A stretch of 64,000 nt of DNA from Methanoregula sp. (GTDB lineage: Archaea; Halobacteriota; Methanomicrobia; Methanomicrobiales; Methanospirillaceae): assembly GCF_028679125.1 (NCBI RefSeq), contig NZ_JAJRCG010000002.1:186001-250000 (forward strand), written 5' to 3'. Position numbers and translations under genes: made by a program. The notes under the pieces were generated by a model. That model worked only from the letters and a program-made list of their open reading frames with translations. It was not told the DNA's origin and made no database searches. Positions 29,910 to 39,903 of this stretch are shown here, one piece after another (position 1 is the stretch's first letter; the number at the start of each line of letters is the position of its first letter).

Positions 29910-30641
29910 ATGAAACAGGTAATGACCGTTCCCCGGGCTTTTTCAAAACTATGTCTCCTCGTGCTGGCAGCAGTGATCATTATTCCGTGCGTATCGGCAT
30001 GGACGTTCGGAAGCTGGACGGATAGTACCCGCCAGTCTGCCCTTACGCCCGGGACGGCTGTTGATATCAATTACGTTCTCAGTTTCAGCTCGTATGATAC
30101 CGGCAAAACATTCGATTCGGACAACTCCCTGGTGATGTACACGGATCTATCAAATCCTCTCTGGACGGTGACCATGAGTGAGACGGCTGACGAGGACGCC
30201 CCGCGCACTTCAACGCTGGCATCAAAGAGCAGTGCACAGGTCCGGCTGGATGGCTGGGATCTCAGTTTCTCGCGTAAACAGTTCACCGTCAATGTCCGGT
30301 TGACCGGGGAAGCACCTGCCCTGAACCAGTCCCGTGAAATCACACTTCTCCGCTTGCAGGAGATGGATCCGAATGCCAAGACCGTATCCGGGACACTGAC
30401 CAAGAAAGTGGCACAGGTAACGGTCCCGACCCCCGAACCTACTGCCGCACCCGCTGTTGAGGAGACCGTAGAAACCATGGAAGAAGTTCCTGTTGAAATC
30501 ACCCTTGAGCCGCTGACAACGGTTACAACATCAGCCCCGATAAAAAAGCAGACCTATTCCCCGGGCCCCGACCCTGTGTTGATCTGCGGGCTCCTGGCAG
30601 GGCTTCTCCTGTTGTCGGGATGGATGCGGCGCAGGAATTAA
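29910..30641 (+). CDS. Secreted, membrane-anchored hypothetical protein
   Basis: Signal peptide, Thr/Pro/Glu-rich linker and C-terminal TM plus RRRN. Confidence 0.7.
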   Translation: MKQVMTVPRAFSKLCLLVLAAVIIIPCVSAWTFGSWTDSTRQSALTPGTAVDINYVLSFSSYDTGKTFDSDNSLVMYTDLSNPLWTVTMSETADEDAPRTSTLASKSSAQVRLDGWDLSFSRKQFTVNVRLTGEAPALNQSREITLLRLQEMDPNAKTVSGTLTKKVAQVTVPTPEPTAAPAVEETVETMEEVPVEITLEPLTTVTTSAPIKKQTYSPGPDPVLICGLLAGLLLLSGWMRRRN

Positions 30642-31044
30642 CTTTTTTTGCCGGGTTCTGGCACGGGTATCAGGATCCTGCATCACCGGCGATCCCGATC
30701 GGATCCGGGCTGTTCGTTTGGCGAGCTGATGGGTTCCGTTATAATACAGGCCTGGTATCCGGGACCGGTCCGATAAATGCACTAGTGTCCGGACCTGCAG
30801 GAGATTCCGGCAGGATGATAAAAAAAGTGATACCGACGACAAGGGGCTCATAGACATTGCAGGAATTATTTTTGCCTGCATGACTACAGCCGGGATACCG
30901 GCAGCGGGATTTCTCTTCCGGTTTCTTTCACCTGCTTTTCCTTGTATGAGGGAGAATTAATAATTACTCTGGAAAAACAAGTTTGTAAAGTAATTCTCTC
31001 ACTATTTTAAATTAAACCTGTAAAAATCAGTCGAATAAGAAAAA

Positions 31045-31065
31045 GATATGTTTATATATTTGATT
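31045..31065 (+). promoter_or_regulatory. Putative archaeal TATA box upstream of small secreted ORF
   Basis: GATATGTTTATATATTTGATTAG in a very AT-rich gap about 190 bp before the ATG at 31250. Confidence 0.35.
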
Positions 31066-31249
31066 AGAGGAATAGAATATATCCAGAGAAAGGAGCGTGA
31101 GGTTGCATAATTGGAGGAGCAGGTTCGGTTGAATAATCTGTTGTGATGTCTGTCATCAGATGGCTGACAATCCCCCGGAGATTGATGTACTCCCCGTTAA
31201 TGGTTGCAGAGATTCAGTAAACGATCATCCGCATAACCACGAGAACACT

Positions 31250-31426
31250 ATGAAAAGAAATCCCTTCGTTACATTCGGACTCATCATTGCCTGTGTCATC
31301 AGCATGTCAATGCCGGCGGAATCGGCAGTGAAGTATGCAGAGATCCGGGAAAATACCCCCTCGGCAGCAGAGGGAGAGGCCCCATATTCCAGAGAACCAT
31401 CATCGTCAGGACCGGGCAACCACTAA
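31250..31426 (+). CDS. Small secreted peptide
   Basis: MKRNPFVTFGLIIACVISMSMPAESAVKYAEIRENTPSAAEGEAPYSREPSSSGPGNH, with a signal peptide; 58 aa. Confidence 0.5.
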   Translation: MKRNPFVTFGLIIACVISMSMPAESAVKYAEIRENTPSAAEGEAPYSREPSSSGPGNH

Positions 31427-31582
31427 TCCTGTCACAGGTGACAGGATACGCCTGGTACTGTTCTTCTTTTACTCACGGCTCTGTATCCCTGGTAATATCG
31501 CCCATCTGACACCATCATCCATCTGACCCTCATTGTATCAGAATTCGCCGGGTTTATTATCGCCGGAAGCGATGGTTATGTT

Positions 31583-32161
31583 ATGACATTCAGATACGCC
31601 CTGATTGCGATCTGTATAGCGGCACTGGTCACGGCAGGGTGTACTGCCCCGGCCTCCGTTACTCCGGTATCCCGGACGATTCCGACAGAATCTGCTGTGG
31701 TTACCACCGTACCGGCGGCAGACGGAACCACCTCCGGATGTGCACCCGATGTCTGCACCTTTGTCCCGTCCCTGATTTCAAATGACCGTAACACGTCCCT
31801 GCGGCTCGAAGCATCGCCACAGCGCTACTCTCCGCTGATGTCCTCAACACCCGGAATCCTGCTCGTTCCTCATGCCACTGGCTTCAATGTATCATTGGCA
31901 GCGATTACGTGGAATACCAGTTACGGAAAGTTCCTGTCATGGAATCCTCCGGATTATACCGTGAACCAGCGTGAGTCTACGGTTACCGGATACAGTGGGA
32001 CGCTCTACTGGACCTTCATCGATAAACCCGCATCCCCTGTGGAACCGGTTGTCATTACTGCCAGGGCAGAAGATCCGGCAACGGGTGCCCTGCTGGGATC
32101 ATCAATAGTCACCCTCGCATGGGATGGCGATTATGCCGTGACCGTGCAGGATATCCGGTAA
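31583..32161 (+). CDS. Putative lipoprotein
   Basis: N-terminal MTFRYALIAICIAALVTAGCTAP with lipobox-like VTAGC. Confidence 0.7.
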   Translation: MTFRYALIAICIAALVTAGCTAPASVTPVSRTIPTESAVVTTVPAADGTTSGCAPDVCTFVPSLISNDRNTSLRLEASPQRYSPLMSSTPGILLVPHATGFNVSLAAITWNTSYGKFLSWNPPDYTVNQRESTVTGYSGTLYWTFIDKPASPVEPVVITARAEDPATGALLGSSIVTLAWDGDYAVTVQDIR

Positions 32162-32181
32162 CTCTTCTTTCAAATCAAAGC

Positions 32182-32646
32182 GATGGGGGGTATGCCGGAT
32201 ACCCCCCACCCCCCAATCAACAGGAAACACGGGTATTTACTACGGCACTCTCTCCTATCTCCGACCGCATATTCGCTCAATGGCCGGCCATTTTCAGCTT
32301 TTCGGCATCATCCGTCCCAGCATGATGGGGGTCTGATCTGACCAAAAACAAAATGGGAGGGGGGGTCATCCCCATCTAAAAAAAATCTGGTTGGGGGGGT
32401 TCCGGCATACCCCCCTCCTCAAAAATGGGATGTACGCAGTATTGCACACGTGATCCATCACGATTTTACCTGGACTCTCTGACGAGAGGTCCTGTATAGC
32501 AGCCCACTCAAATCTGATCGGGGGAGGTCTGATCCGGCCGGAGGGGGGGAGGGGTATGCCGGATACCTCCCCCCCATGGGGGTGGGGGGGTCTGATCGAT
32601 TTGAAAATAAAATGGAGGGGGGGTATGCGGGATACCCCCCTCGATC
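32182..32646. repeat. Second locus of the G-rich repeat, with several palindromic G/C tracts
   Basis: 24-nt core TGGGATGTACGCAGTATTGCACAC at 32426-32449 is identical to 5288-5311; downstream GATCGGGGGAGGTCTGATCCGGCCGGAGGGGGGGAGGGGTATGCCGGATAC resembles 5377-5425. Confidence 0.8.
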
Positions 32647-32688
32647 TGGCATAATAATCGTACCTGAAAAACCTGACCTGAAAAAAAA

Positions 32689-33759
32689 TCAGGGGATGGG
32701 TTTAGTATCGCTTTTATGCTCTTTTCCTGTTTCGAACAGGTGACTGACCCCCATCATCGCATTGATCCAGCGGAGCTCTTCGCAGGATTCGAAGATGAGC
32801 AGGAGGAACAGTGTTAACGGGATCGCAAAGAACATACCCACAATGCCCAGCAGCCAGCCCCAGATAATCACCGAGAGGATCACGATGAGAGCCGGCATCT
32901 CGAATTTTTTTGCGGCAAGGAACGAGTACACCGGGTTTTCTACAATGATATTGAGTACACAGACCGCAGCAATGACCGCGAGAGCCCCGGGTATCCCGAA
33001 CTGGAGCCACGCAAAGAAGATCGCAGGTATTGCGGCGAGGATGAGCCCGAAGTACGGGATATACCCGAGAAGGAATGTCAGGACTCCCCACAGGATCGCC
33101 CCATGGACTCCCATGATCCCGAGAAAACCCCCAAACAGGAACCCGTGGATGGCGTTGGTCTCGGTTCTCACCACAATGAAATCAATGACATAGCCGGTCA
33201 TGCGGCCGAACTTCTCCACGGCATTTGTATCTTTACCATATGAGCGCTCAATCCGGCTGATAATCTTCGGAGTCTCCAGCAGCAGGAAGAACGTTGTAAC
33301 GGCCACGAAGAAGAGATACATGATCCCTTCGGCAAAACTCCGAACGCCGGAGACCGCGAAGTTCATGAGATCGCCGATATCGATCGAAGGGAAACTGGTT
33401 GCGCTGCTGGAAAGTCCCAGCGAGAAGAGGATTCCGGATATATCCGCCAGGCGGGTATTGAGCTCTTTCTGGTATAACGGGATGTCCATGGCAAGTGAGT
33501 GAAACGACATCACAGCCAGGAAAACGATTACCAGGATCACCAGACATGCCGTAATGGTAACAACGATCACTGCGAGAAAATCTGATAGCCCTTTGGACTT
33601 CAGCCAGTTTACCGCGGGAAGGGTGAGCATGGTGAGGATGATTGCCATCAGGATGAGACTGATGATATAGGTCGTTTCCTTCACCGCGAGGACGATGATA
33701 AAGACGAGCGCGATGATCAGCAGGGCGCGCTCGATCCGGTACGGTTCGGAGGTATTCAT
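32689..33759 (-). CDS. AI-2E family (PerM-like) transporter
   Basis: MNTSEPYRIERALLIIALVFIIVLAVKE...GVLTFLLGYIPYFGLILAAIPAIFFAWLQFG...NIIVENPVYSFLAAKKFEMPALIVILSVIIWGWLLGIVGMFFAIPLTLFLLL. Confidence 0.88.
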   Translation of the reverse strand: MNTSEPYRIERALLIIALVFIIVLAVKETTYIISLILMAIILTMLTLPAVNWLKSKGLSDFLAVIVVTITACLVILVIVFLAVMSFHSLAMDIPLYQKELNTRLADISGILFSLGLSSSATSFPSIDIGDLMNFAVSGVRSFAEGIMYLFFVAVTTFFLLLETPKIISRIERSYGKDTNAVEKFGRMTGYVIDFIVVRTETNAIHGFLFGGFLGIMGVHGAILWGVLTFLLGYIPYFGLILAAIPAIFFAWLQFGIPGALAVIAAVCVLNIIVENPVYSFLAAKKFEMPALIVILSVIIWGWLLGIVGMFFAIPLTLFLLLIFESCEELRWINAMMGVSHLFETGKEHKSDTKPIP

Positions 33760-34172
33760 GGTTACTCTTCTATTAGCGGATAACCATACATACCTTATCA
33801 TAACTGAATTCTTAAGGATACCCGGCTCCGTGAGAACAATCACACCTTCGCGTATATCCGGACACTGGTCACCGGGGATATTCCGAATGAATCCACGAGG
33901 TTAAAAAAGAATATTGTGTCTCCTCCCATGGAGGGATCAGAGGCATGATGAGTGCGGGTGTGCATCCCGCAGTGGACATTTACAGGTGTTCTTGCTGATT
34001 GTGTTCCTGGTGTTCTCACATCGTTACTGCAATACCCGTGCGACTTCGCACTGGTATATGTTATCTAAGTTTAACATTTTGTTTTATATGCTTTCTGCTC
34101 GAAGCAGAACCTCACTTCACGGCCCTGTGGCCGGAGGAGAGGATTACCCCCGGTTACCGGCATATTGGGAAA

Positions 34173-35105
34173 CTATCCGTATCCCAGGGCGGCACCAAGC
34201 AGGTTTGCCGTGATGCGCAGTGCTTCGATCTCGTCAGGAGATCGTGTCCGTTCTGTCAGATCAAAGAACCCGATGAAGCCAAAGAGGTTGTCATGGATAA
34301 AGATAGGAAGAATGACCCCGGACTTCACACCAAGCAGGTCCAGAAGGGGACGTTCCTCGTTGGGAATGGTTGACATGAGAGCCGAGATATCTTCTCCTTT
34401 TACCAGCAGGTTTTCCCACCGGGACAGTCCCATCGCAGCCCAGGTAAACCGGCTGAGTTCCGGTTTATAACGTGCGGTGTGGTATTCCGGACAGCCCCAT
34501 TCATAGACCATACTGACGGTATTCGATCCCGTGGTCCCCGGCTGGATCCGGAATATCCCGATGGCCCCGGCATCAAGCGCAAGCCCGACCGGCTCAAGGA
34601 TGTCCCGGATGTCATTGGCATTGAAATCCCGGATTTGTTCCGGGGACTCTTTCCGGGACACCCGGAGCAGCCATTCCACTGCGGAACTCACGGCAAAGAG
34701 GATTGCATCCCGTTTTTTGATCTCACGCTCGATATGGTGCTTATACAACGCCATCTCGATCACGGAATGGAGTTCACGCTCGTCGTAGGGCTTGACCACG
34801 TACCCGTATGGCTCGGTCACCTTGGCCCGTTCGAGGAGGGTCTTGTCGGCATAGGCCGTGAGATAAATGACCGGTATATCATAGAGGGCGTGGACCTTCC
34901 CCGCGACATCGACCCCGTCCATCTGCCCGGCAAGATGAATATCCATGAGCACGAGATCCGGTTGCGCAGTTTTGATTTTTTCGAGGGCAATTTCTCCGGA
35001 TTTTGCAGTGCCTGCAGCGGTATACCCCAGGCTGATCAGGGTCTCCCTGATATCGTTTGCAACGATTGCTTCATCTTCAACGATAAATATTGCAGGTCCG
35101 GTCAT
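34173..35105 (-). CDS. Response regulator receiver with C-terminal GAF-like domain
   Basis: REC (FIVEDEAIVANDIRETL, LVLMDIHLAG, YLTAYAD, YVVKPYDERE) followed by a GAF-like region. Confidence 0.88.
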   Translation of the reverse strand: MTGPAIFIVEDEAIVANDIRETLISLGYTAAGTAKSGEIALEKIKTAQPDLVLMDIHLAGQMDGVDVAGKVHALYDIPVIYLTAYADKTLLERAKVTEPYGYVVKPYDERELHSVIEMALYKHHIEREIKKRDAILFAVSSAVEWLLRVSRKESPEQIRDFNANDIRDILEPVGLALDAGAIGIFRIQPGTTGSNTVSMVYEWGCPEYHTARYKPELSRFTWAAMGLSRWENLLVKGEDISALMSTIPNEERPLLDLLGVKSGVILPIFIHDNLFGFIGFFDLTERTRSPDEIEALRITANLLGAALGYG

Positions 35106-35209
35106 GGGGCATCCTCTCCAGTAGGTTTTCGGTGGAGTGGGATGATAAACATTGTTCCTGCCACGTCTTCGTGATTTTTCAAAAATTCCCCATTTGTCAT
35201 GTCCAGACC

Positions 35210-38200
35210 TTATTCCGCCTTCAACGGGATAGTAATCTGGAATTCAGTACCGGATCCCGTTTTACGTTCAATAGTCCCACCCAGTTGATCGACAAGGCTG
35301 GTGATAAGGCGCAGTCCGAGCGATTCCGTGTTCTTCCAGTCAAAATCCGGGGGCAGTCCTGTACCGTTATCCCTGACACTGAGGGTAAACGTGTCTCCGT
35401 CAGAACGACCTGTGATACGGAGGGTGCCGCTCATGTTGTCGGGGAAAGCATGTTTGAGCGAGTTGGAAATCAGCTCGTTCATGATGAGTCCCAGCGGGAT
35501 GGCGATATTGATGTCCAGCGGGATTTTCCCGATATCCGTCTCCAGCGATACTCTCCGGTGATCGATCCCGTAAAAGGAGAAGAGCTGGGTGGCGAGGAAT
35601 CGCGTATACTCGGCGAGATCGATTGAGGAGATATCCTCGGACTGGTAGAGTTTTTCGTGGACCAGCGACATTGCCCGGACCCGGTTCCTGGTCTCTGCCA
35701 TGGCCTGTTTCATCTTGGGATCGTCCATGGTGCGCATCTGGAGATTGGTCAGGCTGATGATGATCTGGAGATTGTTCTTCACCCGGTGGTGGATCTCCCG
35801 CAGGAGGAGCACTTTCTCATCCAGCGATGCCTGGATCGCAGCCTCATCCTGCTTCTGGCGGGTGATATCGTGAGCGGAGACGATGATCCGGTCCGGTGTC
35901 GTGCCGGTTCCCTTAATCATCGTGGCATGTACGGATAACGGCGTGGTGTGGCCGTCGGTTCTCCGGATCCGGATAACCTTCTCGGTCCATCCGGTCTCCA
36001 GATGTTGGGAGAACGCAGTATAGAGCGTACCGTCATCGACAAGATACCTGAAATACGGCGTCCCTATGAGCTGATCCTTTGGTATTCCGGTCAGCGTTTC
36101 ACCGGCAGTATTGATGTCAAGGATCTTCCCTTCAAAGTCAAGGATCACCATGAGGTCGGGATTTGCTTCTATTACGGATCGCGTGTAGTCGAGTGCTGCC
36201 TGCACGTCTTTCTCTGCCCGCTGGCGCTGGACAACCTCTTCCTGCAGGGCCCGGGTCCGTTCAAGGATGATACTCTCAAGGTTTTCATTGAGCCGGGCAA
36301 GTTCCGCTTCGGTCTCCTTAATCCGGGTGATGTCCCGCATGGATTCAATGGCACCGGTAATGGATCCTTTAGCGTCATAAAGTGGCGATGCTACCAGGGA
36401 CAGCACAGCACTTTTTCCTGACGGCAGGGTCACCTGCGTCTCGGCCATCACCGATGATCCCTCGTGGCGGATATTGCGATAATTCATCCGGGCTGCATCC
36501 TGATCCGGATCCTGGACGAGATTGATGAGCGTGGGGCGCCGATTCCCATATTGCCACAGACTGTACTCGAAATCACCCTTTCCCAGCATATCCTCTGCCG
36601 GAATCCCACTGATCTGTTCGAGCGCCCGGTTCCATGCCAATACGTTTCCCCGGTGATCGATGACCCACGTGGGGTCTGGCAGGAAACTGATGATATCCGA
36701 GAAGAGCTGCCGGGACTCCCGGAGAGATTCTTCCATCCGTTTGCGCTCAGTAATATCCCGGGCCACTCCGAGAACCGCGTAGATATGGCCTGCTGCATCC
36801 TTGAGCGGCACGAGGGTTGTATCAATCCACTCTTCCCGTTCGCCGAAATGGATTCTTGCTTCCTGGCGGAGAGAATCTCCCGTATCGAACACGTTTTCAA
36901 AGGCAGCATTCTGATCCCCGATTATTTCCGGCGGGAAGAATTCTCCTCTCTGCTTTCCGATAACCTGATCGTACGGAAGGCCCAGTAATTTCAGCGCCGT
37001 TGTATTGGCGTACAATATAGTTCCGTTCCTGTCGTTGATGAAGATCTGATCGGGTGATGCTTCGGCAAGCGTGCGATACCGCTCTTCGCTTTGGGTAAGT
37101 GCCTCCTTTGCCCGTTTCCGTTCCGTGATGTCCCTGGCGCTTGCCATGGCAACCCGTGTCCCTGCAAGGGAAAAAATGACCGTGCTGACCTCAACCGGAA
37201 TTATACTGCCATCTTTCCTGCGGTGCTCCGTTTCGAACGTGGCGTGTCCTTTTCCTGCCATCTCTTCTGCAATTGCCGGCATTTTTGCCCTGCCCGCATC
37301 CGAAACAATGTCCTGCGGGGCACGCTGGAGGAGTTCATCGCGGGTATACCCCAGCCGATTGCACATTACATCGTTGACCTCGATGAATTTCCCGGGCAAT
37401 CCCTGTTCTCCAAGGGCATGGAGGTACAGCGCATCGTTGATGTTGTTGAAGAACTGTCTGAACCGCTCCTCACTCTCCTGTAACGCTGCCTCCGCCTGCC
37501 TGCGGACCACAATCTGCCACCAGCCCTGCATCAGGAGCTGCAGCTGGCGGACATCCCCTTCGTTATAATCCGCTCCTTTGTTGCCCACGCCGGCAATGGC
37601 AACGATATGATCGCCTTCAAAGACCGGTATGTTCATATGCCGGACTAGGGAAACATGACCCTCCGGAGTGCCCCGCTTGAACGGGCTTTCAGCTGCATAA
37701 TCGTTGGTGACGATCGGTTTTCGCTGACGGACGGCTTCCCCCCACAGTCCGGTCTTTTCCAAGGGATACTCGATAGGTTGATTGATGATCCGGCAGGACT
37801 CGTAGGTAGTTTTTGACCAGTACTGCATGGTCATGACAGATTCATCATCATTCATGGTGGCTAAGTACCCGATGGTACTTCCGGTTAGTCGTATCGCATC
37901 CTCAACCACGGTGGATATTATCTCCTTTTCTGCCCGCTGGCCCCTCTGGGAGAGCGAGAGCAGGGACTCCATGCGTTGTTTCTCAAGAGTAAGGTCTTCC
38001 TCCGCCCGCTTACGCTCGGTGACGTCGGTGAGCAGGTTAAGGGTTGCCGGCCTCCCCTGCCAGAGGATCTGTGCAGCCGAAATGAATACCCATTTCATCC
38101 TGCCCCCGGCACCGATGACCCGGAAATCATAGGTCTCGGGGATATCCACACCTGCCATCCGCTTCCGGTAGCGGGTTGTCACAAGATCCCGGTCATCAGG

Positions 38201-39856
38201 CCAGATAAAATCAACAAACGGTTTTCCTGTCAGTTCATCAGCCGGCACTCCCAGCAGTCTGGACATACTCGGATTGGCAAAGGCAAAGTTCCCGTCCTGC
38301 GCAATGATAACCGCTTCATTTGCTTTTTCGATTAAGGTGCGGTACTTTTCCTCGCTCTCCCGCAGGGCAGCATCAGCCATTTTCCGATCATGGATATCGT
38401 AGCAGGAGCCGATATAGCCGGAAAATGTTCCATCCTTTGTAAAGAGAGGTTTCCCAAAGTCGAGCAGCCAGTGATAAGTGCCGTCATGGTACCGGAGGCG
38501 GTACTCCATCTCGAACGGGGTTCGTGCATTGAAATGATCGAGATAGATCTTCAGAGAACGATCGAGATCATCCGGGTGAACTCCCTCTGCCCACCCGTCC
38601 CCAAGCTCCTGGCCGATGGTGCGCCCGGTAAATGCGAGCCAGTTTTTATTGAAGTAATCGCATTTCCCGCTTACATCCGCCCGCCAGACCGGGTTCGGAA
38701 AATCATTGAGGATCAGGAGATAAAAATCCCGGGCGTCCCTTACTGTATCCTCAGTATGTTTGTGTTCGGTAATATCATCAAAGACCGCAACGAAATACCC
38801 CTTCTCCGGGGAGAATGCCGATATCTTCATCCATGTGTTGAGCGGCTTGAAGTATATCTCGAACGTCTCGGGAATTCCCGTTGCTGCTACCCGCCCGTAC
38901 GTATCAAAGAGTTCGGGATTCAGTGTACGGATGTCCGGTATCACTTCAAGAACGCGTTTCCCCTCGACATCGTTCAACCCGGTCAACCGTTCAAATGAGC
39001 GGTTCACGGTGAGATACATCCAGTCCACCGGCCTGCCATGGTCGTCATAGATCATACGGCAATAAGCCAGTCCCTCAAGCAGATTCTCAAAGAGCGTACG
39101 GTATTTTGCCTCACTCTCTTTTAACGCCGTTTCTGCATCCGTGCGTTCCGTGATATCGACACCGATTGCGATATACCGGGGCGACTCTCCAGGGTTCCCG
39201 GGCAGATCCCGGGTGTTCCACAGGATAGTCTTATGAGTTCCGTCGTTACGGGTAATGGTAGTCCTGAGGTTCACCAGGTAATTGCGCTGCGCAATGATCT
39301 CTGCAATCTTTCCGGTGATCTCTTTTCGGTATTTCTCCTCCGGGTAGAGGAGTTTCCAGATCGTGTTTTTCCCCATTACCGTATCAGCGGGATAACCGCT
39401 GATCGTTTCTGCCGCATGGTTCCATTCGCGGATCCTGCCATCCTTATCAAGCACCATCAGCCAGACATTGGCATTCTGGACAATGCCCTGCTGGATGTCT
39501 GCAACAGACTTCAGGTTGTCCCCTGTTGTAACAATGTTTTGTGCAAGATATGCGACAAGAACCGCGATGGCGATGAAGACGATAACCTGGATGAGCGCAC
39601 CTTCTCTGGTGACAGGATTGGCCGGATCATGCATAATGACAAGAGCAAGATACGCCAGGCCCAGCAGGATACAGGGAAGCATACCCTTTTTCCGGTAATG
39701 GTATGCGATGAGAACAATGGGGATATAATACAGGTACATGAAAACCGTTGTAATGCCCTGAGAAAGACACCCTGCGGTCAGGGCTATGACGATAACGGCA
39801 GATGAAACAATAGCAGCATTCCACCAGGCCTCGGTCACCGGTATCTTCATCGTCAT
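35210..39856 (-). CDS. Large membrane multi-PAS/GAF sensor histidine kinase (HisKA_2-type)
   Basis: N-terminal TM region, multiple PAS domains, one GAF-like domain, [19 protein letters not shown], HATPase ([21 protein letters not shown]). 1548 aa. Confidence 0.95.
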   Translation of the reverse strand: MTMKIPVTEAWWNAAIVSSAVIVIALTAGCLSQGITTVFMYLYYIPIVLIAYHYRKKGMLPCILLGLAYLALVIMHDPANPVTREGALIQVIVFIAIAVLVAYLAQNIVTTGDNLKSVADIQQGIVQNANVWLMVLDKDGRIREWNHAAETISGYPADTVMGKNTIWKLLYPEEKYRKEITGKIAEIIAQRNYLVNLRTTITRNDGTHKTILWNTRDLPGNPGESPRYIAIGVDITERTDAETALKESEAKYRTLFENLLEGLAYCRMIYDDHGRPVDWMYLTVNRSFERLTGLNDVEGKRVLEVIPDIRTLNPELFDTYGRVAATGIPETFEIYFKPLNTWMKISAFSPEKGYFVAVFDDITEHKHTEDTVRDARDFYLLILNDFPNPVWRADVSGKCDYFNKNWLAFTGRTIGQELGDGWAEGVHPDDLDRSLKIYLDHFNARTPFEMEYRLRYHDGTYHWLLDFGKPLFTKDGTFSGYIGSCYDIHDRKMADAALRESEEKYRTLIEKANEAVIIAQDGNFAFANPSMSRLLGVPADELTGKPFVDFIWPDDRDLVTTRYRKRMAGVDIPETYDFRVIGAGGRMKWVFISAAQILWQGRPATLNLLTDVTERKRAEEDLTLEKQRMESLLSLSQRGQRAEKEIISTVVEDAIRLTGSTIGYLATMNDDESVMTMQYWSKTTYESCRIINQPIEYPLEKTGLWGEAVRQRKPIVTNDYAAESPFKRGTPEGHVSLVRHMNIPVFEGDHIVAIAGVGNKGADYNEGDVRQLQLLMQGWWQIVVRRQAEAALQESEERFRQFFNNINDALYLHALGEQGLPGKFIEVNDVMCNRLGYTRDELLQRAPQDIVSDAGRAKMPAIAEEMAGKGHATFETEHRRKDGSIIPVEVSTVIFSLAGTRVAMASARDITERKRAKEALTQSEERYRTLAEASPDQIFINDRNGTILYANTTALKLLGLPYDQVIGKQRGEFFPPEIIGDQNAAFENVFDTGDSLRQEARIHFGEREEWIDTTLVPLKDAAGHIYAVLGVARDITERKRMEESLRESRQLFSDIISFLPDPTWVIDHRGNVLAWNRALEQISGIPAEDMLGKGDFEYSLWQYGNRRPTLINLVQDPDQDAARMNYRNIRHEGSSVMAETQVTLPSGKSAVLSLVASPLYDAKGSITGAIESMRDITRIKETEAELARLNENLESIILERTRALQEEVVQRQRAEKDVQAALDYTRSVIEANPDLMVILDFEGKILDINTAGETLTGIPKDQLIGTPYFRYLVDDGTLYTAFSQHLETGWTEKVIRIRRTDGHTTPLSVHATMIKGTGTTPDRIIVSAHDITRQKQDEAAIQASLDEKVLLLREIHHRVKNNLQIIISLTNLQMRTMDDPKMKQAMAETRNRVRAMSLVHEKLYQSEDISSIDLAEYTRFLATQLFSFYGIDHRRVSLETDIGKIPLDINIAIPLGLIMNELISNSLKHAFPDNMSGTLRITGRSDGDTFTLSVRDNGTGLPPDFDWKNTESLGLRLITSLVDQLGGTIERKTGSGTEFQITIPLKAE

Positions 39857-39903
39857 TCCCCTGTCACCGATCCATCGGGATCATCTCCGGGAGGGCCACC
39901 GGC

